DNA from: Spongiihabitans sp965206355
GTDB taxonomy: Bacteria; Pseudomonadota; Gammaproteobacteria; Arenicellales; Poriferihabitantaceae
NCBI GenBank assembly: GCA_965206355.1
Contig: OZ242212.1
Span: forward strand, 1,116,001-1,180,000
Length of the DNA: 64,000 bases
Direction: 5' to 3'
Below the pieces are notes generated by a model. The model saw only the letters and a program-made list of their open reading frames with translations, did not search any database and had not been told where the DNA came from. The number at the start of each line of letters is the position of its first letter. Position 1 is the stretch's first letter. A program made the position numbers and the translations under genes. Positions 42,462 to 50,528 of the stretch are shown one piece after another.

Positions 42462-43802
42462 ATGGCATTTCCTCAGCACAGTAACTATCTTATTATTGGC
42501 GCCGGCATCCACGGATTGAGTACGGCATATCATTTAGCGTTAGAACTCAAAGCGAAAGGAAAAGGTGATGGAGGCGATATATTAGTCGTCGATAAAGCCT
42601 CTATTGGCGCGGGTGCTTCAGGCATCGCTTGTGGCGTTGTCAGAAATAACTATTTCCAACCGGCGATGCGCGAACTTATGGCACAATGTGTTGAGGTATG
42701 GGAAAGCGATACGACGGCTTATAGTTATCACCCGGTCGGCTATATGCAGATAAGTCCTGATTCGATGTCTGAAGATGTCGCTTCCATCGCCGAACAACAA
42801 AAAGAAATCGGCTACGAATCTGTTTTCATCGAAGGCGAGCAGGCCTCCACCAATTATATGAAGGGTTTGTTCCATGATTGGCAAGCGCAAGGCATCACTT
42901 CGGTATTGCACGAGAAGAAAGGTGGCTTTGCCAATAACACAAAATCGTTGTATGGACTCGCCAGTAAAGTTGAAGCACAGGGCGTGCGGATATTAACTGG
43001 TGTACAGGTTACTGGTTTTGAAAGTGATGATGCCAGTAGTGCGATTAAAGCGGTAATAACCGATAAAGGAAATATCTCTTGCGATCAATTGGTGGTTGCG
43101 CCGGGACCTTGGGCAAAAACGATTTGGGATATGCTGGAACTGCCCAAGTCAGTGGATATTAAATCCGACGGCGAGATACATAAAGATGTGCCGATGTGGG
43201 TTTACTGGTCATTGCAGGAAGGTACTTTGGGGGTTGATCCGGAGATACAAAAAACCAATGATGGCAAAGCGCCACCGGTTATTCATGTTGATTCTAATGC
43301 CCCCTTATATTCTGATGAGGATGGTTCCCTGATTACTGATGAACTATGGGGTATTTATTATAAACCCGATTTTCATTTCAAGGGTATACAAGGCGGTGCG
43401 GCACCATTTAAGGTGGAAACCGATCCGGATCAGGTTGCCGTGGACCCTTATGGCGTGGATTCACCCGATTTTATCGTTGGTGATGAATTTTCACACATGT
43501 GGGTGTCGGCGTTAGCACATTGTCAGAAACGTTTTCAGGGACAAATTGATAAATACAATAGTGAACCGTCTGGTGGAATAGGCTCGTTTACGCCAGACAG
43601 TTTTCCGGTTTTCGATAGCTTCAGAGACAACTGTTATTTCATTGCCGATTCCAATCATGGCTACAAGATGCTTGGGGTTGGCAAGCTGGTTGCCGAAGAA
43701 CTGGTCGGTTCCAAAAGCAAACTATTGGAACCTTTTCGCTTTTCGCGTTATATTGAAGGCAGGTTACACCCGGTATCCAACAGCCCGTTTCCCTGGAGCT
43801 AG
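42462..43802 (+). CDS. FAD-dependent oxidoreductase, sarcosine-oxidase-beta-like
   Basis: This 446-residue flavoprotein begins with NYLIIGAGIHGLSTAYHLALE (FAD-binding GAGIHG) and has GAGASGIACGVVRNNYFQPAM, and near the C-terminus GGIGSFTPDSFPVF and DSNHGYKMLGVG. This is the DAO-fold architecture of sarcosine oxidase beta and N-methylglutamate dehydrogenase subunit-type proteins. As a lone subunit it is not a complete heterotetrameric sarcosine oxidase. It is the first gene of the operon divergent from the GntR gene. An amine oxidation role is inferred from family and context. Confidence 0.85.
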   Translation: MAFPQHSNYLIIGAGIHGLSTAYHLALELKAKGKGDGGDILVVDKASIGAGASGIACGVVRNNYFQPAMRELMAQCVEVWESDTTAYSYHPVGYMQISPDSMSEDVASIAEQQKEIGYESVFIEGEQASTNYMKGLFHDWQAQGITSVLHEKKGGFANNTKSLYGLASKVEAQGVRILTGVQVTGFESDDASSAIKAVITDKGNISCDQLVVAPGPWAKTIWDMLELPKSVDIKSDGEIHKDVPMWVYWSLQEGTLGVDPEIQKTNDGKAPPVIHVDSNAPLYSDEDGSLITDELWGIYYKPDFHFKGIQGGAAPFKVETDPDQVAVDPYGVDSPDFIVGDEFSHMWVSALAHCQKRFQGQIDKYNSEPSGGIGSFTPDSFPVFDSFRDNCYFIADSNHGYKMLGVGKLVAEELVGSKSKLLEPFRFSRYIEGRLHPVSNSPFPWS

Positions 43803-43932
43803 TCTGTTTTTTGGGTTATCAGGTCAACTTAATTATAAAGGGCATATATTAACCAGATCGGAAAAAAATGGTTAATAGAAATGCCTGGGATTTTAACCAC
43901 TAACTAAAACGATATTATTATTGGAGATAGCA

Positions 43933-45468
43933 ATGGCTAAAAAGAAAGTAGCAAAAAAGACAACAACGACAAAACGATCCACCAGCAAAGTGCAAACGTC
44001 AACTGATTTAGAGCGGCGGGTCAATGCCCCGGGTCGAGCGCAACTGATTAGGCAGGTACGGGCGAAAATTAAAGAAACGGGTGTTACCTATGTTTACTTC
44101 CAGTTTGTTTCTGTTACCGGTCGAATTGTTGGAAAGGGTATTCCTGCCGACCATTGGGAACGGGTTGCAGAAAAAGGTTTCCAACTGGTTTATGGTTCTA
44201 CTGCAAACCTGTTTATTGATCGGCATGGTGACTATATTGGTTATGGTCCGGAAGCCTCAGAACTGGTCGGCATTCCAGATCCTGAAACCTTTGTGCAACT
44301 GCCTTGGGATAAACGTATCGCGCGCGTATTTTGTACCTGTTATCGTAACCGTGAAGAGCGTGTTAATCCGGGCGCGCACCTGACCTCCGACTGTCGTGGC
44401 AATCTGGAGATTATCCACAAGGATTTTGAGAAAAAACACAAAATGCACATGCGGGTTGGTACCGAACCGGAAATGATGTGGCTCAAACTGGATGAGAATA
44501 AACAGTTGCAAGGGGGGGTGACTAAACCGAACTGCTATCACATCGATCAATTTGAAGAGCTACGTCCAGCGTTTATGCAGGTCATTGAATATGGTGAAAA
44601 AATGGGATTCGATATGATTCAGGGCGATCACGAAGATGCGCCCGGTCAGCTTGAACTGAACTGGATGTACGATGATGTGCTGAGAAATGCTGATCGACTG
44701 ACCACCTATCGCCAAATTTGTGCGCAGGTTGCTCGGGAAAAAGGTTTGCATGCCTGTTTTATGTCTAAGCCTTTTATGAATGTTTCTGCATCGGGTTGTC
44801 ACCATAATGTGTCGTTGTGGTCGGGTGGCAAAGATGTGGTGAATAAACTGCATCAAAAATCTATTGCCGCTATGGATGATGTGTTTTCCTATCGTGAAGG
44901 CGGTACTAACCATTTTATGCCGGATCCGAAAATTGATGCGGTCAAACCCAATCCGATTGGTCTCAAATCAATCGGCGGTGTTATCGAACATCTTGGCGCA
45001 TTGACATCCATTGGCTCATCCACGGTTAATTCCTATCGCCGTTTATGGGATACCGGCTTCTGGGCACCCGTTTTTGCCGACTGGGGATTTCAAAACAGAA
45101 CCTGTGCGTTGCGCGTTTCCGCACCCGGTCGTTTTGAATATCGTTCGGTAGATTCTATGGTCAACCCGTATCTGATGGGTGGCGCATTACTCAAGGTATT
45201 CGACGATGGTATATCCCGTAATCTTGATCCGGGTGAGCCTGAAGAGCGCAATATCTATGCGGCTATGGAAGCTGGCAAGCAGGTGAAAAAATTGCCGATG
45301 ACGCTGGGAGATGCCTTAAAAGAACTGGAAAAAGATGATGTGGTGCGCACGTCGATGCCCGGCGAAATGTACACCGTGTATCACCACTATAAAAATGATG
45401 AATGGGAGCGATTTAATCATTCCGTTTCTGATTGGGACCTGGAAAATTATCTTGATTGCTTGCCTTAA
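43933..45468 (+). CDS. Glutamine-synthetase-family ligase, candidate gamma-glutamylmethylamide synthetase
   Basis: I chose ATG 43933 (MAKKKVAKK), preceded by TTGGAGAT. The 511-residue protein has a lysine/threonine-rich N-terminal extension (residues 1-20), then the catalytic GS fold with VGTEPEMMWLKL, DMIQGDHEDAPGQLELNWMYDD, FMNVSASGCHHNVSLW, and CALRVSAPGRFEYRSVDSMVNPYLMGGALL. The EP(E/D)-type glutamate-binding and ATP-binding blocks look intact, but the overall sequence is not a canonical GlnA. In a cluster with a three-subunit glutamate-synthase-like enzyme, the gamma-glutamylmethylamide synthetase or GlnT role is most likely. Substrate is not proven. Confidence 0.83.
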   Translation: MAKKKVAKKTTTTKRSTSKVQTSTDLERRVNAPGRAQLIRQVRAKIKETGVTYVYFQFVSVTGRIVGKGIPADHWERVAEKGFQLVYGSTANLFIDRHGDYIGYGPEASELVGIPDPETFVQLPWDKRIARVFCTCYRNREERVNPGAHLTSDCRGNLEIIHKDFEKKHKMHMRVGTEPEMMWLKLDENKQLQGGVTKPNCYHIDQFEELRPAFMQVIEYGEKMGFDMIQGDHEDAPGQLELNWMYDDVLRNADRLTTYRQICAQVAREKGLHACFMSKPFMNVSASGCHHNVSLWSGGKDVVNKLHQKSIAAMDDVFSYREGGTNHFMPDPKIDAVKPNPIGLKSIGGVIEHLGALTSIGSSTVNSYRRLWDTGFWAPVFADWGFQNRTCALRVSAPGRFEYRSVDSMVNPYLMGGALLKVFDDGISRNLDPGEPEERNIYAAMEAGKQVKKLPMTLGDALKELEKDDVVRTSMPGEMYTVYHHYKNDEWERFNHSVSDWDLENYLDCLP

Positions 45469-45521
45469 GACTGGTGGCAACTCGAGTGAGTTACCTGAAA
45501 AATTAACCTGAACGGCAAAAT

Positions 45522-45542
45522 CTCGGGGCGCTAACCCCCGAG
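45522..45542 (+). other. Stem-loop between the ligase and amidotransferase genes
   Basis: CTCGGGG and CCCCGAG flank the loop CGCTAAC. No T-run directly follows, although TTTTAATCCTATTTTTT lies 8 bp on. It may be an attenuator-like or processing structure. Confidence 0.45.
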
Positions 45543-45598
45543 GCGTTCAGTTTTAATCCTATTTTTTAATTAACCTTAATATACGGAGAACTTGCAAA

Positions 45599-46534
45599 AT
45601 GTGTGGTATCGCAGGACTTATACATCGGGGGAAAAGTTCCGACGTAGGGGCGGAGATGACATCGATGCTTCAATCTTTGAAGCATCGGGGACCGGATTCT
45701 ACCGGTTTCGCGCTCTACGGGAAACCGACTAACAATCAGCATGTAATACGCTTCAATGTTGCCGAGCAGGAAGACATGAACAAGGGTTTTGACATACATC
45801 GACATGTGGTTGAACGTCAAAAAGTGGTTGACGAACGACTGGAGAAACTGGGGGTGAAGGTAATATCTCGTGACCGACCGACCGAATACTCTAGTCGTTA
45901 TACGTTTTCATTTGATGGTGACATGAAAAAACTCGCCGATTATCTTGAGGACATTGAAGGCGTGGAAATTCTGTCCATTGGTGAGGGTCTGGAATTGATT
46001 AAAGACCTTGGCGACGCAACGGTGGTATCTGATCAATATGGTTTAGCAGATTTCACAGGCACTCACGGCATCGGTCATACGCGTATGGCGACCGAATCTG
46101 ATGTGGATATTCGCTCTGCTCACCCTTACTGGGCTTATCCGTTTAACGACGTTTCGGTCGTACATAATGGCCAGCTTACCAACTACTGGGGTTTTCGTCG
46201 CCAGATGGAACGCCGTGGTCATCGTTTTATGTCGAATTGTGATTCGGAATTAATAGCCGTTTATATCGCCGACCGCATGGCCGAAGGTGATGATCTTGAA
46301 GAAGCCATGCTCCGATCTGTCGATGAACTGGATGGTGTTTTTACCTATCTGGTCGCAACCAGCGACAAACTGGGAATGGCAAAAGATGTTATGGCGGCTA
46401 AGCCGATGGTGTTATATGAAAGCGATGAATTCGTTGGCTTGGCTTCCGAGGAAGTCGCTATCCGCAGCATATTTCCGAATGAAATTGAAACTTGGGATCC
46501 ATATCACGGGGAGGTAAGAGTATGGCAGGCGTAG
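45599..46534 (+). CDS. Class-II glutamine amidotransferase (GlxB/MgsA-like)
   Basis: This 311-residue protein starts MCGIAGLIHRG, where Cys2 becomes the N-terminal nucleophile after methionine removal. LKHRGPDSTGFALYG, THGIGHTRMATESDVDIRSAHPYWA, VHNGQLTNYW and MSNCDSELIA complete the Ntn amidotransferase site. It corresponds to the glutaminase part of glutamate synthase but is separate from the synthase domains. It overlaps the next gene by 13 bp. In N-methylglutamate synthase the equivalent subunit delivers the amide nitrogen. Confidence 0.93.
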   Translation: MCGIAGLIHRGKSSDVGAEMTSMLQSLKHRGPDSTGFALYGKPTNNQHVIRFNVAEQEDMNKGFDIHRHVVERQKVVDERLEKLGVKVISRDRPTEYSSRYTFSFDGDMKKLADYLEDIEGVEILSIGEGLELIKDLGDATVVSDQYGLADFTGTHGIGHTRMATESDVDIRSAHPYWAYPFNDVSVVHNGQLTNYWGFRRQMERRGHRFMSNCDSELIAVYIADRMAEGDDLEEAMLRSVDELDGVFTYLVATSDKLGMAKDVMAAKPMVLYESDEFVGLASEEVAIRSIFPNEIETWDPYHGEVRVWQA

Positions 46535-47361
46535 AACACAAATCCCATGACATGGGTCTGCATGCCGAGCAGTTAACCGGCAGAACGCAGCAGCGTTTTT
46601 TTAATGCCAGCGAGGAAGAGAATTTTACCTATCCTTGGGCGCATGAGGTTGATTTCAATAAAACCGCAGAATTTGATGCTGAACACATGGACAGCTCGGC
46701 GATTAACCTGAAAATTCGGGAACTGATGCAATCAGGGCACGGTACCGTTACCGTCAAAAACCCACGCGCCAAACATGGTGTCGGGGTCGGTATTCTTAAT
46801 CGTTTGAACCTGAAATTTGAAGGGAGTCTGGGCTATTTCGGCTGTGGCTTAGTGGATGGACCGAACATTCATATCAGCGGTCGGGTCGGCTGGTCGTGTG
46901 CAGAGAACATGATGTCCGGCAAGGTGGTCATTGACAAGAATGCCGGTTCAACATTCGGTGCGGCGATTCGCGGTGGTGATTTGGTTTGTCGTGGCGATGT
47001 TGGTTCTCGAACCGGTATTGACCAAAAGGGCGGCACTATCATCGTTGGCGGTCGTACCGGCGCGTTCTCCGGATTTATGATGCAACGTGGGCGCATGATT
47101 ATTTGTGGTGATGCGGGCAAGAATCTGGGTGATTCCATGTATGACGGCACCATCTATGTGGGTGGTGAAGTCGAGGATTTAGGTGTCGATTGCGTGCCCA
47201 GTGAACTCAATGAGGTTGATCTGAAATGGCTGAACACCAAGCTGGGAACGTATGGCATTAAACCCGCTTGTGGCATCGAAAACCTGAAGAAATTTGTCGC
47301 GGGTAAGCAGTTGTGGAACTATGATAACCTGGAACCCACCGAGAAAAAATTGATACTCTAA
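46522..47361 (+). CDS. GXGXG-motif protein (GlxC/MgsB-like)
   Basis: ATG 46522 (MAGVEHKSHDMGLHAEQ) is preceded by GGGAGGT. The 279-residue protein is the stand-alone equivalent of the glutamate synthase C-terminal beta-helix, with repeated G-rich turns: GTVTVKNPRAKHGVGVG, NAGSTFGAAIRGGDLVCRG, GTIIVGGRTGAFSGFM, GRMIICGDAGKNLGDSMYDG. This domain structures the interface between amidotransferase and FMN domains. It is translationally coupled to the preceding gene and ends immediately before the next. Confidence 0.92.
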   Translation: MAGVEHKSHDMGLHAEQLTGRTQQRFFNASEEENFTYPWAHEVDFNKTAEFDAEHMDSSAINLKIRELMQSGHGTVTVKNPRAKHGVGVGILNRLNLKFEGSLGYFGCGLVDGPNIHISGRVGWSCAENMMSGKVVIDKNAGSTFGAAIRGGDLVCRGDVGSRTGIDQKGGTIIVGGRTGAFSGFMMQRGRMIICGDAGKNLGDSMYDGTIYVGGEVEDLGVDCVPSELNEVDLKWLNTKLGTYGIKPACGIENLKKFVAGKQLWNYDNLEPTEKKLIL

Positions 47362-47394
47362 ATGAGTATTCCAAGAACAAGAGGAAAAACAATT

Positions 47395-48735
47395 ATGTCA
47401 AAAACAACAAGAGATACCAGTCACCTGGGACAAAGTTTTATGTTCCCGCCGGAGGTGATGGATGATATTCATATCAAAGCGGAATTGGGACGTTACCGTA
47501 TGCGTGGCTTCTCATTATTCAAAAAAATCCCGACCTGGGATGATCTGACTTTTATGCCCGGCACCCTGACCCGTTTTGTTATTGAAGGGTATCGGGAAAA
47601 ATGTTTAACCGAAACGGTCATTGGCCCAAAAGCAAAACGCCCGATGGTATTGGATATTCCGGTTTACATAACCGGTATGAGTTTTGGGGCATTATCTTAT
47701 GAGGCTAAAACGGCATTGGCGCGGGGTGCCACCATGGCAGGCACAGCGACCTGTTCGGGTGAAGGCGGTATGATTCCCGATGAACGCCGCTACTCCGAAA
47801 AGTGGATGTATCAATGTATTCAATCCCGCTACGGCTTCAATCCGAATCATTTACGCCTTGCCGATTGCGTGGAATTTTTTATCGGTCAGGGCTGTAAGGT
47901 CGGGTTGGGTGGACACTTGATGGGACAAAAAGTAACCGATCAGGTTGCTGAAATGCGTTCCTTGCCGGCCGGAATTGATCAGCGTTCTCCGGCGCGTCAC
48001 CCGGACTGGTTAGGGCCTGATGATCTGGCTTTGAAAATCAACGAAATTCGTGAAGCGACCAACGGCGAAATTCCGATTCAGTTGAAGCTGGGCGCGGCGC
48101 GAGTTTATGATGATGTGCGGATGGCAGCGAAAACCGGTCCCGACTCCATCTATATTGATGGCATGGAAGGCGGTACTGGTGCCGGTCCGCACCTGGCGAC
48201 CGAAGAAACCGGTGTGCCGGGTATTGCCGCAATCCGACAAGCACGTAGAGCGATTGAAGATGTCGGTAAATCTGGGGAAATATCTCTGGTTTATGCCGGT
48301 GGTATCCGTAATGGTGGTGATCTGGCTAAAGCCTTGGCACTGGGCGCGGATGCGGTCGCTATTGGGCACTCGGCATTGATGGCATTGAACTGCAACAAAG
48401 ACATTCCGGAAGCGGATTTCGAGAAAGAAATGGGGGTTGAGGCTGGTCATTGTTATCATTGCCATACTGGTCGCTGTCCAGTGGGGGTGGCCACGCAGGA
48501 TCCGACTTTACGCAAACGTCTGAATCCTGATGCAGCAGCAGAAAGGGTCTATAACTTTCTACACACGCTGACCATTGAAGCACAACTTTTGGCGCGGGCT
48601 TGTGGCAAGACCAATATCCATTCTCTTGAGCCGGAAGATTTATCCGCATTAACGATGGAGGCTTCTGCATTGGCACAAGTTCCTCTGGCAGGTACCCAGC
48701 ATACCGTTGGGCGACCTGATTTGACTCGATTCTAG
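47395..48735 (+). CDS. FMN-binding glutamate-synthase-domain protein (GlxD/MgsC-like)
   Basis: I prefer ATG 47395 (MSKTTRDTSHLGQ), 9 bp after AGAGGA. The earlier ATG 47362 follows the preceding stop directly and has no Shine-Dalgarno sequence. The 446-residue protein has the FMN-binding barrel of glutamate synthase: ITGMSFGALSYEAK, CSGEGGMIPDER, IYIDGMEGGTGAGPH, LVYAGGIRNGGDLAKALALGADAVAIG. The iron-sulfur motif is CYHCHTGRCPVGVATQ. It carries out the glutamate (or N-methylglutamate) forming half-reaction with the two proteins upstream. Confidence 0.93.
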   Translation: MSKTTRDTSHLGQSFMFPPEVMDDIHIKAELGRYRMRGFSLFKKIPTWDDLTFMPGTLTRFVIEGYREKCLTETVIGPKAKRPMVLDIPVYITGMSFGALSYEAKTALARGATMAGTATCSGEGGMIPDERRYSEKWMYQCIQSRYGFNPNHLRLADCVEFFIGQGCKVGLGGHLMGQKVTDQVAEMRSLPAGIDQRSPARHPDWLGPDDLALKINEIREATNGEIPIQLKLGAARVYDDVRMAAKTGPDSIYIDGMEGGTGAGPHLATEETGVPGIAAIRQARRAIEDVGKSGEISLVYAGGIRNGGDLAKALALGADAVAIGHSALMALNCNKDIPEADFEKEMGVEAGHCYHCHTGRCPVGVATQDPTLRKRLNPDAAAERVYNFLHTLTIEAQLLARACGKTNIHSLEPEDLSALTMEASALAQVPLAGTQHTVGRPDLTRF

Positions 48736-48746
48736 GAGGTAGAAAA

Positions 48747-49142
48747 ATGAGTGAAAACACCAATGCAAACGTCGATAAATTTATCGAATCAGATGGCCTG
48801 GACAGCGGTCGGGAAAAAGATATCGGTCAGCACATCGGTTATCGTTATGATGTGAATTTAGTGCCGGATATGGATCGCTGCCCTGAATTTCTTAAAAAAT
48901 ATATGGAAATGATGGGCTGGGATGATTTGAACTGGCTTGAAGATGTCCACATGGGTTATGAAGAAGGCCGACCGGCTGTATTTGACCGCAACATCAATGG
49001 TTGGGTACAGGTTCCCGAAGACCTGAAACTGCCGGATAACCAACAGGATCGGGATATGATTGCGCGGGAATTGCTGATCAAATTCCAGATGTCAAAAACC
49101 CATCCGATGGTTGATTTGATGAATGCCTATAAGAAGTTTTAG
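48747..49142 (+). CDS. Small acidic protein at the end of the amidotransferase operon
   Basis: This 131-residue protein starts 11 bp after the FMN-domain gene with a strong TAGGAGGT Shine-Dalgarno sequence. It is acidic, with an aromatic-rich middle (MEMMGWDDLNWLEDVHMGYEEG) and a helical C-terminus (RDMIARELLIKFQMSK). No known motif, signal or membrane segment. Position and strong initiation suggest it is a subunit or chaperone of the synthase complex. I do not recognise a family name. Confidence 0.75.
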   Translation: MSENTNANVDKFIESDGLDSGREKDIGQHIGYRYDVNLVPDMDRCPEFLKKYMEMMGWDDLNWLEDVHMGYEEGRPAVFDRNINGWVQVPEDLKLPDNQQDRDMIARELLIKFQMSKTHPMVDLMNAYKKF

Positions 49143-49232
49143 TGTCTGCCTTCCTCTTCATGGGGTGGTGCTCATTTAATTCAAGAGATAACTTTATGAA
49201 GAGTGTAATGAATCTTCTGAAAGCAGCACTAT

Positions 49233-49371
49233 GAGACCTTTGCACGGAAGATGATTTCGCTTTCAGGCCAGGCAAAAACGCACGGAATGAGGGAGTTTAT
49301 GCTTATAAATGACCGATTGAGTACGATTTTAACGCAGCATGTAGGTGAAATGGCTTTCGTGCAAAGGCCTC
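49233..49371 (+). mobile_element. Short mobile repeat, copy 19 (139-bp form)
   Basis: Short form, with the direct repeat actat at 49228-49232 and 49372-49376. It lies 90 bp after the amidotransferase operon. The region 49377-49583 holds nothing recognisable. Confidence 0.96.
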
Positions 49372-49583
49372 ACTATATGAGTGCTGTTGTCCAAAACACA
49401 TAGAAGCGATAAGTGAGTCAAGTATATTTGAAAATGCACTGTATTGGAGATCTCACCGTTTTTGCTAAAAAGATCCTGCTGCTAACGAAAATTTGGATAT
49501 AGTCAGTGCTTTAAGCATATCGTATGCGGCTGTCTTGCATTGATAGATTAGCTCATGCGATAATTTCTGAAGACTCGGATTGA

Positions 49584-49787
49584 TCTTCTAAAGATGCTGA
49601 GTTATATGCGCACATCATTTCACAACGAGGTAAATTGAAATCTGGTGCAGAAATACACTTCGGGGCTAGAATAAGTCGCAGATTCGTTCTTGATCACGGC
49701 TACGGAACGGTTATTGGTGATACCGCCGTGATTGGAAATGATTGTTATGTACTTGGAGGTGTCATTCTCGGCGCAAAGGTCTCATAA
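49584..49787 (+). pseudogene. Serine O-acetyltransferase (CysE-like) fragment
   Basis: The frame from 49584 (after an in-frame stop at 49581) reads ISQRGKLKSGAEIHFGARIS, then RRFVLDHGYGTVIGDTAVIGN and GGVILGAK, ending at TAA 49787. It matches the hexapeptide left-handed beta-helix of CysE/SAT, where IHPGA.IG..L.IDHG.G.VIGETA..G is expected, with the catalytic His of DHG. The N-terminal helical domain and the rest of the C-terminus are absent. Its last bases match a mobile repeat end (49773-49783), and the IS1595 element follows after 8 bp. Confidence 0.78.
49773..49783 (+). repeat. Right-end fragment of the short mobile repeat
   Basis: GCAAAGGTCTC only, at the end of the CysE-like fragment. 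It suggests an earlier repeat insertion that truncated that gene. Confidence 0.45.
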
Positions 49788-49795
49788 TATAATTT

Positions 49796-50513
49796 GGGGC
49801 TGTCCTAGATAACACTGAAAGAGTGCTATCATGGGATCAATGAGAAAGAGTCGTTTAAGCCGTTATAAACAAGGTCGTCTTATTGAGCATTTTGTGTCGG
49901 GTTCAACCGCCCGCACGGCAGCATTGCTGGTTGGGATCAACAAGTCCACATCGGCGTATTTTTATCACCAGTTGCGCGAGATTATCGCATATGAGCTTGA
50001 ACAAGAAAGCCATGAGGTTTTTGACGGGGAGATTGAAGTCGATGAAAGTTATTTTGGCGGTGGTCGCAAAGGCAAACGAGGTCGGGGAGCGGCGGGGAAA
50101 ATCCCGGTGTTTGGCTTACTCAAACGGGGCGGGAAGGTTTACGCCAAGATTATCCCGGATGCTTGTTCAGCAACCTTGATGCCAATTATTGAGCGTAAAG
50201 TGGTTCCGGACAGCATCGTTTATTCCGACTGTTGGAGCGGTTATAATGTGCTGGACGTGAGCGATTTCAAGCACCACCGCATCAACCATTCCCAACGCTT
50301 CGCGGAGCAGGGGAATCACATCAACGGCATTGAGAACTTTTGGAGTCAGGCGAAGCGTCATATGCACAAATTCAACGGTGTTCCCAAGGCGCATTTTGGG
50401 CTGTTTTTGAAGGAGTGCGAGTGGCGTTTTAACAACAGCGACCCAATATCTCAATTATTTCAATTAAAACAATGGGTTGGAGTTCATTTAAACTAGTTAT
50501 CTAGGACAGCCCC
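49796..50513 (+). mobile_element. Intact IS1595-family insertion sequence (718 bp)
   Basis: The perfect 18-bp inverted repeats GGGGCTGTCCTAGATAAC (49796-49813) and its inverse (50496-50513) enclose a single transposase. An 8-bp target duplication tataattt lies at 49788-49795 and 50514-50521. Ends and duplication length fit the IS1016/ISXO2-like group. It is complete and therefore recent. It ends 15 bp before the glgX start. Confidence 0.97.
49831..50496 (+). CDS. IS1595-family transposase
   Basis: This 221-residue transposase has the ISXO2-like fold with acidic residues in VDESYFGG (Asp71), VYSDCWSGY (Asp133) and NGIENFWSQAKRHM (near 165-178). The N-terminal LSRYKQGRLIEHFVSG region is the DNA-binding part. 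There is no frameshift or internal stop, so it is probably active. Its stop codon lies at the edge of the right inverted repeat. Confidence 0.96.
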   Translation: MGSMRKSRLSRYKQGRLIEHFVSGSTARTAALLVGINKSTSAYFYHQLREIIAYELEQESHEVFDGEIEVDESYFGGGRKGKRGRGAAGKIPVFGLLKRGGKVYAKIIPDACSATLMPIIERKVVPDSIVYSDCWSGYNVLDVSDFKHHRINHSQRFAEQGNHINGIENFWSQAKRHMHKFNGVPKAHFGLFLKECEWRFNNSDPISQLFQLKQWVGVHLN

Positions 50514-50528
50514 TATAATTTTTCGCTC

